Shown here: piece after piece, positions 54,536-63,197 of the stretch
How the letters are laid out: the number at the start of each line of letters is the position of its first letter
How positions within the stretch are numbered: the first letter of the stretch is position 1
Assembly (NCBI GenBank): GCA_036496285.1
Contig: DASXLI010000098.1
Span: 1 to 64,000 of the forward strand
Length of the DNA stretch: 64,000 bases
Reading direction: 5' to 3'
Source of the DNA: DP-19 sp036496285
Lineage (GTDB): Bacteria > Desulfobacterota > Binatia > UTPRO1
The notes under the pieces: model-generated
What the model saw: the letters and a program-made list of their open reading frames with translations, nothing else
The model's database searches: none
Told to the model about the DNA's origin: nothing
Program-made: the position numbers and the translations under genes

Positions 54536-55066
54536 ATGCGTACGAGCAACATCTCGGCAGTCGTAGTCGTTGCGATCACCCTAGCCGCCTTGGGAAGCAT
54601 CGCGCGTGCGGAGCAGGACAGGTCCACGCTGAAAGTGCCGGACGGACTCGCGTTCTCCGAGTTCAACGGTTACGACACGTGGCAGGACGTCGCGGTGAGC
54701 GAAACGAAAGGCAGCGTCAAGGCGATTCTGGGAAATCCAACGATGATCGATGCGTACAAGGAAGGCATCCCAGACAATGGCAAGTCCTTCCCCGACGGTG
54801 TGAAGATCGTGAAAATCGAGTGGATCAAGAAGACTCGGTCGGTCCCGTATTTTGTGGAGGTGCCGGACACCCTGAAGTCCCTCTCGTTCATCGAAAAGGA
54901 CTCCAAGAGATTCCCGAACACCCACGGATGGGCCTATGCGCAGTTCACCTACGATCCTGCATCCAAAACGCTTACGCCTTCCATAACCGGCTCCGAATGC
55001 GGATTTACGTGCCACTCGAACGTGGCAGTGCGAGACTACATCTTCACGGAATATCCGGTTAGGTAA
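54536..55066 (+). CDS. Cytochrome P460-family protein
   Basis: 176 residues with a signal peptide (VVVVAITLAALGSIARA). The P460 domain includes FSEFNGYDTWQDVAVSE, FPDGVKIVKIEW, HGWAYAQFTYDP and CGFTCHSNVAVRDYIFTEYP, in which CxxCH binds the single haem c. P460s are periplasmic and associated with hydroxylamine or nitric-oxide oxidation or with c-type electron transfer. A Lys that could cross-link the haem cannot be verified by reading. It diverges from the preceding lipoprotein gene. Confidence 0.88.
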   Translation: MRTSNISAVVVVAITLAALGSIARAEQDRSTLKVPDGLAFSEFNGYDTWQDVAVSETKGSVKAILGNPTMIDAYKEGIPDNGKSFPDGVKIVKIEWIKKTRSVPYFVEVPDTLKSLSFIEKDSKRFPNTHGWAYAQFTYDPASKTLTPSITGSECGFTCHSNVAVRDYIFTEYPVR

Positions 55067-55146
55067 GTCCTCGATCCGTTGTCACAACGTGGCGGCCCTG
55101 CGCACGACGACCGGCGCCACGGCACCTGACGCTCGTCGCCTGAGCC

Positions 55147-55562
55147 GTGATGCGTGCTCGGCGCACGGCACGGTCGATCTTCGAGCGGCGCGGCTGCCTC
55201 TTGCGGAGAGGGTGCTCCGCGGCTACTCGTCGGCGGGAGGCTACTGCGTCGGTCACTACTCCTGCGCCTCCGGAGAGCGCGAAATGGTCGATCTTCAATG
55301 AAGACCTGACTCCTCCTCTCGCGGTCGCCTACAACGTGGCCGATACGACCAAGGACAAGCTCGACGGCGCGCCTATTTCGTTCCTCTTTACGACCACCGC
55401 AAACAACATCGCGGGTATTGATGCGAACATCTCGAATGCATTGAACGATAATAATCCCAACGCGGTGCTGGGCAATGGCACATTTTCACAGCGGATTCGA
55501 CGACCCAGATGCCGTCAGACCTGGATTTTGTAGTGGAAGTCTATCCGGCAGCGACCCCCTGA
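55147..55562 (+). pseudogene. Frameshifted remnant of an unknown exported-protein gene
   Basis: The open frame from 55147 reads WSIFNEDLTPPLAVAYNVAD and NNIAGIDANISNALNDN, protein-like and with lower GC than its surroundings. It then becomes Arg-rich and stops at 55533. In another frame the same DNA ends with PSDLDFVVEVYPAATP and a stop at 55562. That is best explained by one frameshift in a formerly single gene. No family recognised. Confidence 0.35.
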
Positions 55563-55609
55563 CGTTCGCTTCAGTCGGTGCCCGTTTCCTGTTTTCGCGG
55601 AATCCGGGT

Positions 55610-56506
55610 ATGCTGTCGGATCTGAGTTCCATGCGCCCGCAACGCGCGCCCGGTCGCTCGGCGGCCCTGCCGCGCGGGCTGCACTACGATCGGGATTTCA
55701 TCGCCAAAGGCGAGCGGGACGAAATTCTTGGATGGCTCGCCACCATCCATCCGATCTGGGAACAACGCTACGCCCCCAATCGCCCCCCGCCGCCTGGTCG
55801 CGAGCAGCGATGGCTGCTGCGCCCCGTCTACTGGCTCGGCAACTGGCAGTTCGCATGCCTCGACTACTACCGTCCGCCGAGGGGTATCCTGCACCGCTGC
55901 GTAAAGGCCGAGCCCTATCCCGCCGTGCTGGCACGACTGGTCGCCAGGGCGGAGGAGATCGCCCACGATCTTTACCGCGGTCCGGACATCCCCGCCGCGT
56001 GGCACCTCAATACCTGCCTCGTCAACTTCTACGGCAGCCGGCTCGAGGGCGACCGCGAGGTCGACACCGCGCGAGTCGGTGAGCACAAGGATTTCGAGCC
56101 CGGTCCGGTCGCCTCGCTTTCGCTGGGCGCGCGCGCATTCTTCCAGTTCGTCGCCAGCAGCCGCATCGGCGAACGGGCCGCCGTGGCGTTCCAGCAGTGG
56201 CTCGACGACGGATCGTTGCAGATCTTCGGCGGCGAGCACTGGAAGCGTCAGCTCTTCCACCGCGTCCAGCGCGTCGATCGCAACGGTACTGCTTTTCCAC
56301 TGCAGGTGCAGCGCTTCATCACCCGCCGGATCAACTTCACGTTTCGGTACGTGCCCGACGAGCACATCCTCCGCTACGCGCAGTTGCCGGCCGACGCGGC
56401 CGCCGACGTGCGGGAATACATGGAACAGCTCGCGGAGCACTCCCCCTTCTTCCGCCACGAGTTGGAGGCGAGGGCCGAGGTGCAGCCAACGCAGCGTCGT
56501 CGGTAG
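55610..56506 (+). CDS. AlkB-like 2OG-Fe(II) dioxygenase
   Basis: 298 residues. The double-stranded beta-helix core has VNFYGSRLEGDREVDTARVGEHKDFEPGPVASLSLG (Fe ligands His and Asp in EHKD), ADGSLQIFGGEHWKRQLFHRVQRV-type HxR stretch (here LFHRVQRV), and RRINFTFRYV with the 2-oxoglutarate-binding Arg. These belong to the alkylated DNA/RNA repair dioxygenase family. ATG 55610 is chosen; ATG 55631 (MRPQRAPG) is close. Substrate (DNA, RNA or protein) is unknown. Confidence 0.82.
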   Translation: MLSDLSSMRPQRAPGRSAALPRGLHYDRDFIAKGERDEILGWLATIHPIWEQRYAPNRPPPPGREQRWLLRPVYWLGNWQFACLDYYRPPRGILHRCVKAEPYPAVLARLVARAEEIAHDLYRGPDIPAAWHLNTCLVNFYGSRLEGDREVDTARVGEHKDFEPGPVASLSLGARAFFQFVASSRIGERAAVAFQQWLDDGSLQIFGGEHWKRQLFHRVQRVDRNGTAFPLQVQRFITRRINFTFRYVPDEHILRYAQLPADAAADVREYMEQLAEHSPFFRHELEARAEVQPTQRRR

Positions 56507-56538
56507 ACGTCGCAAGGCATGCAGGCTAAGCGAACCAG

Positions 56539-57699
56539 ATGCCTCGTCGCCTCGCTCTTTTTGCGACCACGACGCGTGGCACCGAGGATCTGCTTGCCGA
56601 GGAGCTCACCGAGCTCGGCGGCGTCAAGATCCGCCGGGACCGCGGTGGGGTGCGCTTCGCCGCCAACCTCGACGAGGCCCTCCGCATCTGCCTCTGGACC
56701 CGCATCGCGATGCGCGTGCTGTATCCTCTCGGCGAGTTCACGGTGCACGGTGCCGATGGGCTCTATGAGGCGGTGGCTAGCGTCCCGTGGGAGGACCATC
56801 TCACCGCACGGTCGACCTTCATGGTCGAGGCGACGCTGCGGCAGAGCGAGCACAACCATTCGGGGTTCGTCGCCCTCAAGATCAAGGACGCGATCGCGGA
56901 CCGTCTACGCACCAAGCTCGGAGCACGTCCTGACGTCGATACACGCGACCCCGTCTTCCGTGTGGTCGCGCACGTCGCCAAGGACAAGCTCTCGCTCTCG
57001 CTCGACCTCTGCGGCGAGCCGTTGAACCGGCGGGGCTATCGCGTCGCGCCCATCGTCACCCCGCTCAAAGAGACGCTCGCGGCGGCGATTCTGCGGGTGG
57101 CGAAATACACCGGGGACGAGCCGCTCGTCGACCCGATGTGCGGCTCGGGTACGTTCGCGATCGAAGCCGGGATGATCGCCAGGCGGCGCGCCCCCGGCCT
57201 GACGCGCACCTTCGCCGTCGAGCGCTGGCCGCAGATGGGCCCCGCAGCGGCGGAGACGCTGACGGAGCTCCGCCGACACGCACGCGCCGACGAGCGTCCG
57301 GCACCGTTCCCGATCTATGGTCTCGATCGCCAGGAGGAAGCCGTCGCCGCCGCCATCAAGAACGTCGCCGCGGCCCATCTGGCGGAGGAGATCCGCATCG
57401 TTCACAGCGACGCCACGAAACCGTTGCCGATTCCGACGACGCCTCCGGGCCTGCTCGTGACCAACCCGCCGTACGGCGATCGACTGCAGGCCGGTGGTCA
57501 GCAAGGGATGAAGACCTTTTACTTCCAGCTCGGTGAGAGCTGCGGCCGCCTCGAGGGGTGGCGAATCGTGATTCTCTCCGGAAACACCGCATTTGAAAGC
57601 GCGTTCCACCGGCGACCCACGGAGCGGCGCCGATTGTGGAACGGCCCGATCGAATGCACCCTGCTCAGCTATCCCTCCGGACGCCATGCCGGGAGTTGA
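56539..57699 (+). CDS. THUMP-domain class I SAM-dependent rRNA methyltransferase (RlmL-like)
   Basis: 386 residues. The N-terminal THUMP region (LFATTTRGTEDLLAEELTELG, FMVEATLRQSEHNHSGFVALKIKDAI) precedes the methyltransferase domain with LVDPMCGSGTFAIEAGMIA binding SAM and LLVTNPPYGDRL as the catalytic NPPY motif. The length and order fit the RlmL N-terminal half or related YpsC/Trm14-type enzymes that methylate guanine N2 in 23S rRNA. It overlaps the next small gene by 14 nt. Confidence 0.9.
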   Translation: MPRRLALFATTTRGTEDLLAEELTELGGVKIRRDRGGVRFAANLDEALRICLWTRIAMRVLYPLGEFTVHGADGLYEAVASVPWEDHLTARSTFMVEATLRQSEHNHSGFVALKIKDAIADRLRTKLGARPDVDTRDPVFRVVAHVAKDKLSLSLDLCGEPLNRRGYRVAPIVTPLKETLAAAILRVAKYTGDEPLVDPMCGSGTFAIEAGMIARRRAPGLTRTFAVERWPQMGPAAAETLTELRRHARADERPAPFPIYGLDRQEEAVAAAIKNVAAAHLAEEIRIVHSDATKPLPIPTTPPGLLVTNPPYGDRLQAGGQQGMKTFYFQLGESCGRLEGWRIVILSGNTAFESAFHRRPTERRRLWNGPIECTLLSYPSGRHAGS

Positions 57700-57955
57700 G
57701 ATCATCTGGAAGCGGGCCTCGCCCGAAGGCGAGACGATCCAGGTGAAAGCGCGGCACTTCGCCAACCAATGGAAATTCTTCGTGCGTGGGGCACGCTATG
57801 AACAATGGCGGCCGATAGAAGTGCCACCTCTCGAGGACTGGCTCATGCTCCTGGACGGCGTGCGCCGTCGCCTCGGACGCGGATCGCTACGGCGCGAGGA
57901 GGTCGTCCGGATAGAACGGATCGTCCGCGAGCGCTTTCCGGACGCGGAGATCTGA
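57686..57955 (+). CDS. Hypothetical protein, 89 aa
   Basis: Small soluble protein: VEIIWKRASPEGETIQVKARHF and FFVRGARYEQWRPIEVPPLEDWLMLLDGVRRRL are its visible segments (WKRASPEGE; RYEQWRPIEVPPLEDW). Predicted alpha/beta, no family recognised. ATG 57686 lies within the end of the methyltransferase gene, so it is probably co-translated. Confidence 0.6.
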   Translation: MPGVEIIWKRASPEGETIQVKARHFANQWKFFVRGARYEQWRPIEVPPLEDWLMLLDGVRRRLGRGSLRREEVVRIERIVRERFPDAEI

Positions 57956-58036
57956 CCGAATCGGAACGAGCGATGGTGTGCGCCACAATGGCGCATCGAT
58001 TTCGACTCGACGCATCACCGATGGTCAACTTCTTTG

Positions 58037-58064
58037 TTGACAGGTTTCACGGAGCGCCTATACG
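58037..58064 (+). promoter_or_regulatory. Putative sigma-70-type promoter of the propeller gene
   Basis: TTGACA (58037-58042) and TATACG (58059-58064) are 16 bp apart, about 110 nt before the gene at 58175. The 218-nt gap between 57956 and 58174 contains no other recognisable feature. Confidence 0.5.
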
Positions 58065-58174
58065 GAAGACGGTTGCGTCGTTTCACGCAGTCACTCGCCC
58101 TGTAGTGCCAACGGGTCGCGGGAGAACCACCCCACCGACGAATGGACTCGTCGCCCGGCCAAGGAGGATTCGCT

Positions 58175-59938
58175 ATGCGCGCGCCGACACGATGGATCGT
58201 TGCGGCACTGCTGTTGGGTGTGGCCACGCCGTTGCACGCAGGGGGTCTCTCGCTCGTCGAGGTGCAAACCGAGGGCAGCGGTGGCGTCGACGGAATCGGC
58301 GGCGGCACCGCCGTGGCGCTGAGCCCGGATGGGGCGCACGTCTACGTGACCGGGCGCGACGACAATGCCGTCGCGGTCTTCAGTCGCAATAGTGGGACAG
58401 GCGGGCTCACCTTCGTCGAGCTGCAACGCGACGGTGTGGGCGGCGTCGACGGGCTTGCCGGCGCGAGCGGTGTTGCCGTGAGCCCTGACGGCGGACACGT
58501 CTATGTGACGGGCGCGCAGGACAATGCCGTCGCCGTGTTCAGCCGCAATGGCGGCACCGGCGCGCTCACCTTCGTCGAGGTGGAGCGGGATGGCGTCGGC
58601 GGCGTCGATGGGCTCAGCAACGCGAGCGCGGTGATCGTCAGCCCCGATGGCTTGCACGTGTACGCGACCGGTCAAGATGACGCCGCCGTGGCCGTGTTCA
58701 GCCGGAACGGCGGTACGGGGGCGCTCACGTTCGTCCAGGTGCAAAAGGACGGTGTCGCCGGTGTCACCGGTATCCGCCGGCCTCGCGCCCTAACGCTGAG
58801 CCCCGATGGCGCCAATCTGTACGTGGCCGGCGAAGGCTCCGACGCCGTCGCCGTCTTCACTCGCAACGCGGGGACCGGCGCGCTCACGTTTCTCGAGTCC
58901 CATGCGGATAGCCCTACCAGCCCCGGACTGGCGGGGGCGTTTGACGTCGCCGTGAGCGCGGATGGCGCGACGGTCTACGTCGCGGGCGAGAACGACAAAG
59001 CGGTGGTGGCGTTCGCGCGCAACGGTGGGACGGGCGCGCTTACCTTTCTCGCGTTCGTGAAGAGAGGGGGCGAGGTGAAGGGCTTGAACGGCCCCGGCGC
59101 CATCGCCCTGAGCCCGGACGGTGCCTATGCCTATACGGTCGACGTCAACCGCGACAGGTTGACGGTGCTGCGTCGCACGCCCGCGTCACCCCTGGCGCTG
59201 ACGTTCCTCGAGGAGCAGGAGCCGCCCAATCTCGCGGGCGCGTCGGCCATCGCCCTCAGCGCCGATGGCGCGCACGTCTATGCGGTAGCCCGCAACTCGG
59301 TGGTTGTATTGAAGACCGATAGCTGCGGCAATGGAAACCGTGGTCCGGACGAGCAGTGCGACGACGGCAACGTGGCGGGTGGTGACGGGTGCTCCCCGAC
59401 GTGTCGCCTCGAGCTCTGCGCCCCGACGCTGATGTCGGGGTGCCGGCTGTCGGAGCCCGGCCGGTCGAAGCTGTCGATCAAGGACAAAACGGGCGGCAAT
59501 CGAGACAAGTTCGAGTGGAATTTCCGTGGTCAGGCGACCTCCGTCATCGAGTTCGGAAACCCGACGAGCAGCGCCAGTTACGTCATCTGCCTGTATGATG
59601 CGTCGGGCAATCTGCAACCCATCCTGAATCTCGACGCGCCCGCCGGTACAGCTTGGGAGCCCAAGTCCACTGGTTACGTCTACAAGAGCAAGTTGCTGAC
59701 GCCTGATGGCTTGACGGCGGCGACCTTGCGGGAAGGTGCTGAGGACGGGAAGACGCAGGTGAGGTTCAAGGGGCAACGCACCAATCTGCTTCTTCCCCCC
59801 GGCTTGCCGCTGGTTGCGCCAGTCGTCGTGCAGGTGCGGAATACCGATACGAGTGTGTGTTGGGAAGCCACGTACACCACCATCACCGTGGTTCCCGGCA
59901 CCAACGGTTCCTCGTCCATAAAGGAGTTCGACAACTGA
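58175..59938 (+). CDS. Secreted lactonase-like beta-propeller protein with Cys-rich repeat and C-terminal domain
   Basis: 587 residues with a signal peptide (WIVAALLLGVATPLHA). Seven-bladed propeller repeats: LSPDGAHVYVTGRDDNAVAVFSRN and VSPDGGHVYVTGAQDNAVAVFSRN are typical. A Cys-rich repeat follows (CGNGNRGPDEQCDDGN, CSPTC), then a roughly 165-residue C-terminal domain beginning at LSIKDKTGG and containing CLYDASG and VCWEATY. This domain resembles the end of the gene at 39580. AAGGAGG precedes ATG 58175. Confidence 0.8.
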   Translation: MRAPTRWIVAALLLGVATPLHAGGLSLVEVQTEGSGGVDGIGGGTAVALSPDGAHVYVTGRDDNAVAVFSRNSGTGGLTFVELQRDGVGGVDGLAGASGVAVSPDGGHVYVTGAQDNAVAVFSRNGGTGALTFVEVERDGVGGVDGLSNASAVIVSPDGLHVYATGQDDAAVAVFSRNGGTGALTFVQVQKDGVAGVTGIRRPRALTLSPDGANLYVAGEGSDAVAVFTRNAGTGALTFLESHADSPTSPGLAGAFDVAVSADGATVYVAGENDKAVVAFARNGGTGALTFLAFVKRGGEVKGLNGPGAIALSPDGAYAYTVDVNRDRLTVLRRTPASPLALTFLEEQEPPNLAGASAIALSADGAHVYAVARNSVVVLKTDSCGNGNRGPDEQCDDGNVAGGDGCSPTCRLELCAPTLMSGCRLSEPGRSKLSIKDKTGGNRDKFEWNFRGQATSVIEFGNPTSSASYVICLYDASGNLQPILNLDAPAGTAWEPKSTGYVYKSKLLTPDGLTAATLREGAEDGKTQVRFKGQRTNLLLPPGLPLVAPVVVQVRNTDTSVCWEATYTTITVVPGTNGSSSIKEFDN

Positions 59939-59981
59939 CCGGCTCGTCTCTCCTTGCAGGCGAACCGACCGCGTAGGTGAG

Positions 59982-60034
59982 CGGAGGGGGTGGGATTCGA
60001 ACCCACGAGTCCTTGCGGACTGCCGGTTTTCAAG
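59982..60034 (-). pseudogene. Displaced 3' half of a tRNA-Ser gene
   Basis: The complement reads from the anticodon loop TTGAAAACC through a paired variable arm (AGTCC, GCAA, GGACT), a T arm GTGGG/CCCAC around TTCGAAT, and acceptor CCCCTCC with discriminator G. The 5' half is absent: similarity to the intact tRNA-Ser(TGA) at 63198 stops inside the anticodon loop. This is the expected scar at the far end of an element that integrated into that tRNA. Confidence 0.75.
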
Positions 60035-60188
60035 TGCGACGGTCGAGATCCCACACCGTCCTCGATCGTCACCTTGGGTCCCCTTCTCCACACAGTTATG
60101 GCCACCGACCTCCCGTGGAATCTCGGTTCATCCCATCCCGTCTCGGGCAGTTGATGGGGAACTGGATGGGGAATTTCAGGTCGCGAGC

Positions 60189-60380
60189 GTGAGAGCCGCA
60201 ACCACCACGCCAGGGGCTTGTCGTGCGCGTCAAGAAGAGCGCGCCAACGCGACTCCCATGGCGAGATCCGCACGCTGCATGTTCTCGATGGACGGCTTGA
60301 CCAAGCTCGGCGTTCCCGGCTCGACCCTGGACTCGAAGATCAGGGCACTAGGCATCCGCAAAGAGCGTTTCAAAGGTTGA
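60189..60380 (+). pseudogene. Fragment of a Fis-type (sigma-54 activator) HTH domain
   Basis: The end of this frame reads LTKLGVPGSTLDSKIRALGI, matching the C-terminal Fis-like helix-turn-helix of NtrC/FhlA-family activators (LxxLGxxxSTLxxKxxxLGI). The upstream frame is degenerate and there is no AAA+ domain. A remnant of a lost regulator. Confidence 0.45.
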
Positions 60381-60395
60381 TGAGTTTTCGAGCGA

Positions 60396-61772
60396 TCACG
60401 GCGCCGCGCGAAGGTCGCCCAGCAGCGTCGGAATGAGCTCGGAGACCGTCGGATGGATGGGGACCGCCCACCGCAAGACCGGCCACGGTTGGTCGGCGTT
60501 CATCATGTCGAGAATGCCGTGAATGGCTTCGTCGCCACCGGTACCGAGGATGGCGGCGCCTAGGATCCGCTGCGTGTCCGCGTCGGTGATCACCTTCATG
60601 AAGCCGCGTGTCTCACCCTTCTCAATGGCGCGACCGACGCGGGTCATTGGCCGCTGCGCGATGAGCAACCGGCGCCCCGACGAACGTGCTTCGGCTTCCG
60701 TCATGCCGACGCGGCCGAGCGGCGGGTCGATGTAGAGCGCGTAGCCGAGGATGCGGTCGCTCACCTTGCGGCGGGCGCCATCGAGCAGGTTGGCGGCTAC
60801 GATCTCGTAGTCGTTGTAGGCGGTGTGGGTGAACGCACCGCGACCGTTGCAATCGCCGATCGCCCAGATGCCGGGGACGTTGGTCCGCAGCTCGTCGTCG
60901 ACGGTGATGTAGCCGCGCGCGTCGGTGGCAATGCCGGCGCGATCGAGCCTGAGGTCGCCGCTGTTCGGCGTGCGGCCGACTGCGACGAGCACGTGGCTCC
61001 CGATCACCTCCCGATCGCCGCTGGTGCAGTCGACACCAACCGCGACGCCGTGCGTATCGGGAGCGAAGCTGATGCACGTCGCATCCGTGCGTACGACGAT
61101 GCCCTCCGCTTCGACGATCTCGCGAATCGCCTGCGAGACGTCGTCGTCCTCGCGCGACGCGAGGCGCGGGCCCTTCTCAACGACGGTCACTCGGGCACCG
61201 AACCGGCGGTACATCTGGGCGAACTCGAGGCCGACGTAGCTGCCGCCCACGATCACGAGGTGCTCCGGCAGGGCATCGAGCGCCACCATGTCGGCATTGG
61301 TGAGGATCTTCACGGTGCCGATGCCGGGCATCGCAGGTACCGTGGCGCGGGCGCCGACGTTCAAGAAGATCCGCGGCGCGGTGAGGAGCGCATCGCCGAC
61401 GCGGACGGTGTCCCGTGACTCGAATCGCGCCTGCCCGCGTACGAGGCTGAGCCCGTGCATGCCAGTCAACCACTTCTCGAGGTTCGCACGCGCATTGAGC
61501 GTCACCGTATGCGAGCGGGCGTGCACCGCGCGCATGTCGACGTGGACGGGCGCGTCGATCACCACGCCGAAGTCGCGCGCCCGTCGTGCCATGTGCGCAG
61601 CGTACGCGCTCGCGACGAGCGCCTTGGTAGGCATGCAGCCGGTGTTCACGCAGGTGCCGCCCACGAGGTGTCGCTCGATGAGTGCGACCGTCATGCCGGC
61701 GCCCGTCAGGCGCTCTGCGAGTGACGGGCCGGCTTGGCCGGCGCCGACTACGATGGCGTCGAACGTACTCAC
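60396..61772 (-). CDS. Mercuric-reductase-like FAD/NAD(P) disulphide oxidoreductase (second copy)
   Basis: 458 residues. FAD site IVVGAGQAGPSLAERLTGAG, redox motif GGTCVNTGCMPTKALVASA, NAD(P) site IVGGSYVGLEFAQMYRRFG and the dimer domain with HPTVSEL. It is related to the enzyme at 51399 and likewise lacks MerA-specific metal domains. GTG 61772 overlaps the upstream DUF4126 stop by 4 nt (GTGA), so the two genes are co-translated. It lies in the tRNA-bounded segment. Confidence 0.88.
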   Translation of the reverse strand: MSTFDAIVVGAGQAGPSLAERLTGAGMTVALIERHLVGGTCVNTGCMPTKALVASAYAAHMARRARDFGVVIDAPVHVDMRAVHARSHTVTLNARANLEKWLTGMHGLSLVRGQARFESRDTVRVGDALLTAPRIFLNVGARATVPAMPGIGTVKILTNADMVALDALPEHLVIVGGSYVGLEFAQMYRRFGARVTVVEKGPRLASREDDDVSQAIREIVEAEGIVVRTDATCISFAPDTHGVAVGVDCTSGDREVIGSHVLVAVGRTPNSGDLRLDRAGIATDARGYITVDDELRTNVPGIWAIGDCNGRGAFTHTAYNDYEIVAANLLDGARRKVSDRILGYALYIDPPLGRVGMTEAEARSSGRRLLIAQRPMTRVGRAIEKGETRGFMKVITDADTQRILGAAILGTGGDEAIHGILDMMNADQPWPVLRWAVPIHPTVSELIPTLLGDLRAAP

Positions 61773-62239
61773 CGAACGCCCCACGCCCAGGCGATGCAGA
61801 GCGCTGCTCCGATCGCGATTGAGTCCTCGACGAGCGCCGCCGTATGGTCGCTGCGAAAAGCCGCCGCCATCGCTGCGCGCAGTCGAGCGCCGCCCAACGT
61901 ACCGGCGACGGCGCCGACCGCACCCGTGAGCGCCCCGACGATTGCCATGCCGCCGCTGCTCCCGATCGTCGCACCGCACAACGCGCCCGAGACGAGTCGC
62001 GCGCCGAACTGGGGCGGCACCGTCCGACTCGGCGTGGTGGGAAGCTGATCGAGCACCAGCTCGGTCGCCGCGAGCAGCGTGAAGATCCATGGCGTGAACC
62101 GAAACCCCATGAACGCCAAGCGAGCATGCTGGACGTCGATCGCGCCACGACGAGCGGCCCAGCTCACGGCGGCCGGCGCCATGAATGTGCGCAGGCCGGC
62201 GACGACGCCCATGAGAAATGCGAGCAGCACGACGATCAT
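61769..62239 (-). CDS. DUF4126 family membrane protein
   Basis: 156 residues with four hydrophobic segments. Typical motifs: GVVAGLRTFMAPAAVSWAARRG, LVLDQLPTTPSRTVPPQFGARLVSGALCG and GAVAGTLGGARLR. Function unknown. GGAGGG precedes ATG 62239. Its stop overlaps the flavoprotein start, making a two-gene operon. Confidence 0.82.
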   Translation of the reverse strand: MIVVLLAFLMGVVAGLRTFMAPAAVSWAARRGAIDVQHARLAFMGFRFTPWIFTLLAATELVLDQLPTTPSRTVPPQFGARLVSGALCGATIGSSGGMAIVGALTGAVGAVAGTLGGARLRAAMAAAFRSDHTAALVEDSIAIGAALCIAWAWGVR

Positions 62240-62320
62240 GATCGCCCTCCGTTGCCTGGATCACACTGTACGGTCTACGTTCAGTCAATGCCACGAACGC
62301 GCACGAGCGAGGGTCTTCTG

Positions 62321-62877
62321 ATGCAAAACAGGCTTCAATCGCGACCGGACTTGCTTCTACTCCTCTCCTTGCTGCTGGCCATTCTGCTGACTCCGGTGTT
62401 GGACCGCGATGGTTGGCGCCGGCTGTGGTCGCGGGAAACACGTTCAGCAGCCGAGCACTGACAGTGATTCGATGGGGATCTCTGGCCGCGTTCTTCGCGC
62501 TTGCTGCTGCGGGTCTGTTCTCGTATCTCAGGAGTTCTCGTATTGTTACGCAGGCCCACCTCTATACGGCCGTCAACATCTACCTCTTGCTGGCGTTGTT
62601 GTGGGCATCGCTATACTTGGCGATGGATGCGTTCCATCCGGGCTCAATCCAGATCGGCAGCCATCCAGCCGAGCGTGACACAGACCTGCTCTATTTCAGC
62701 CTGATCACGCTCTCGACAATCGGGTACGGCGATGTAGTGCCGCTTGGCGGGGAAGCCCGCATACTGGCGGCCCTCGAGGGGGTGACCGGCGTTCTCTACA
62801 TAGCGATCACGGTGGCGCTCTTGGTCAGCAGGTTCAGATCAGAGCCCTCGGATTCATCGGACGTAACTCCACGATGA
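62321..62877 (+). pseudogene. Potassium channel gene with internal deletion and frameshift
   Basis: The first frame (from ATG 62321) reads RPDLLLLLSLLLAILLTPVLD, the usual start of a two-TM K channel family. It then stops at 62461 in another context. The second frame (62413-62877) gives the pore half: AVNIYLLLALLWASLYLAMDAF, then DLLYFSLITLSTIGYGDVVP with the GYGD filter, and AALEGVTGVLYIAITVALLV. About 60 residues of membrane region expected between these parts are missing. The downstream piece could still be translated from TTG 62413. Confidence 0.55.
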
Positions 62878-62992
62878 TAAGTGGGCCGAGAGACGGGCGC
62901 GCAGCCTCCGGGCGCGACGACCTGCTCTCCCGGCGTCGCCCACCCGCCGCCGAGCGCCTTGTAGAGGTTCACGACCGCGAGGAGCTGAGTCC
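62876..62992 (-). pseudogene. Fragment of an RND efflux outer-membrane factor gene
   Basis: The complement contains TQLLAVVNLYKALGGGW, the end of NodT/OprM-type outer-membrane efflux proteins (LVALYKALGGGW). The upstream part of that gene is absent. The 62878-63197 gap has no other recognisable gene. Confidence 0.5.
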
Positions 62993-63197
62993 TACCAGCG
63001 CGGCCTCTCCACGTTTCCCGACGTCCGCGAGTCCGCGCGCAATCTGGAACGGGCGCCGCGCATCAGGCGGCACGCGCCGAGGTACTGATCCATGCCGCTG
63101 CCCTCGCGTCCAGCAGCGGCGATCTGGCGCGTCCGACCGTCACGCAGCCGTAGGCACCAAACGGACCAGGTACCGCGAAGCGATCGCCGTAAGTGAG

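Larger units (their letters stand above)
60035..63197. mobile_element. Possible relic integrative element bounded by tRNA-Ser repeats
   Basis: A 3.2-kb segment lies between a displaced tRNA-Ser 3' half (59982-60034) and the intact tRNA-Ser(TGA) (63198-63282), both on the minus strand. The repeats share a perfect 15-bp core CTGCCGGTTTTCAAG (60020-60034 and 63236-63250). Inside are a flavoprotein/DUF4126 operon and fragments of three other genes. No integrase is recognised, so it would be a decayed or cargo-only element. Confidence 0.4.

Noticed and set aside
59186..60091. Minus-strand frame covering the end of the propeller gene and tRNA fragment
   Set aside because: It overlaps a supported gene and a tRNA-derived sequence; no domain recognised.
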